A DNA stretch of 25,370 nt from Natrialbaceae archaeon B1-Br10_E2g27 (GTDB lineage: Archaea > Halobacteriota > Halobacteria > Halobacteriales > Natrialbaceae). This document shows positions 24,854 through 25,370 of the stretch, piece by piece. The stretch covers positions 1 through 25,370 of the forward strand of contig LKMM01000005.1 of the NCBI GenBank assembly GCA_001563885.1, in the 5' to 3' direction. The notes under the pieces were generated by a model. The model ran no database searches, was not told the DNA's origin, and worked only from the letters and a program-made list of their open reading frames with translations. The position numbers and the translations under genes were made by a program. Position 1 is the stretch's first letter; each line of letters begins with the position of its first letter.

Positions 24854-25110
24854 AGATTAACTCCCCATTCCACTTTGATACAGCACTGATTTTTGATCAG
24901 CCATCTTGCTAGCATATTTGTTTATAGTATTTTTGCCATGCATATAAATATATTACTAACCGTGGTGGGTGGCGAAATCGGAGGCAAGAATCCGAAGGTT
25001 GTCAACCGTTATTGTATAGCCGCTCGTAGAACAGACGCTCTCGAATATGTGGCCCAAAAACAGTACGTTCGGTATGTTGCTATGGGACGGTACTCTTCGG
25101 ACGTAGGAGA
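24854..25110. other. Intergenic DNA with AT-rich segment and no convincing gene
   Basis: The left half (24880-24960) is AT-rich and contains the dyad CTGAT-TTTTG-ATCAG (24886-24900), possibly part of the control region of the 68-aa gene. Small frames on both strands (24893-25174 plus, 24956-25156 minus) lack the acidic composition of haloarchaeal proteins and overlap the next gene, so I leave them out. Confidence 0.4.
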
Positions 25111-25338
25111 CTATGGGCCGATCGTCATCTCGAGCAGGCCAATCGCGGCCACACAATCGAGACAGCAGGGCTGACTCGGAACCTCGTAGCCGGCCGCCAC
25201 AGCCGGCCCAACCTGTCCCTCGAGCCGAATCCAGCAGCCGGGATCGATGGGCTGGTCACAGCGATAGCATCTCAGTTCGGCCTCAGCATCCGCTTCGGAC
25301 TCGAGGATGATCTGTAGTGGTGTGTGGTCGTGGCTCAT
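25111..25338 (-). CDS. Small Cys-pair (probable zinc-binding) protein, 75 aa
   Basis: The start MSHDHTPLQIILE at 25338 is preferred. A GTG at 25347 would add three residues. Two knuckles, CYRCDQPI and CCLDCVAAIG, are about 33 residues apart and probably bind one zinc ion. Between them is an acidic stretch with GCWIRLEGQ. Haloarchaea encode many such small zinc-finger-like proteins, usually of unknown function. The upstream region is cut by the window edge, so its operon is unknown. Confidence 0.65.
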   Translation of the reverse strand: MSHDHTPLQIILESEADAEAELRCYRCDQPIDPGCWIRLEGQVGPAVAAGYEVPSQPCCLDCVAAIGLLEMTIGP

Positions 25339-25370
25339 TGCCACCACCGCCGGGAATTGATGCGGAGAGC

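Noticed and set aside
1..25370. tRNA or rRNA genes
   Set aside because: I saw no cloverleaf-like segment with a T-loop consensus and no rRNA core sequence on either strand.

Overview
The window looks like a haloarchaeal chromosome or megaplasmid segment (class Halobacteria; possibly a Natrialbales-type genome, which is a guess). The evidence is acidic proteins, GC-rich coding DNA rich in CTCGAG and TCGA, AT-rich spacers with archaeal TATA-like boxes about 25 bp ahead of apparently leaderless starts, and a typical haloarchaeal IS1341-type TnpB.

The recognisable theme is an extracellular contractile injection system (eCIS, a phage-tail-like particle). Centre-right are a CIS-type AAA+ ATPase (8413-10479, +), two tail-tube proteins and the contractile sheath in one minus-strand operon (13224 down to 10554), and a DUF4255/Pvc16-type tail terminator (13630-14229, +). 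No spike, LysM hub, baseplate or tape-measure gene was recognised, so these must lie outside the window or be unrecognisable. Next to the terminator is a YbjN-like (secretion-chaperone fold) protein, then a small protein with a degenerate DUF4157 domain whose HExxH protease motif is gone. DUF4157 is a known eCIS-associated domain.

The right third is filled by two consecutive giant pentapeptide-repeat genes (1410 and 1335 aa). They share an N-terminal Cys/His module with identical spacing (C9, C30, C31, C42, H45), and each has its own leaderless promoter. Just after them is a second DUF4157 relic, broken by a frameshift and truncated. The pentapeptide pair is therefore bracketed by two decayed DUF4157 loci. 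Two small minus-strand genes follow, one with an acidic unknown product and one with a small Cys-pair protein.

The left 5.4 kb looks empty if only complete ORFs are considered. It is in fact one uninterrupted minus-strand reading frame of 1820 codons that starts at 5462 and runs off the left edge. It encodes a Ser/Thr/Arg/Asp/Glu/Pro-rich, probably disordered protein with degenerate internal repeats about 190-215 residues apart. Between it and the ATPase are a 159-aa unknown gene, a TnpB-only IS1341-type element, and a two-TM protein divergent from the ATPase.

Working model (inference): ATPase, tube, sheath and terminator build the particle. The YbjN-like and DUF4157-like proteins may handle or mark cargo. 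The giant pentapeptide solenoids and the giant disordered protein are candidate effectors, fibres or accessory structural parts that have not been characterised.
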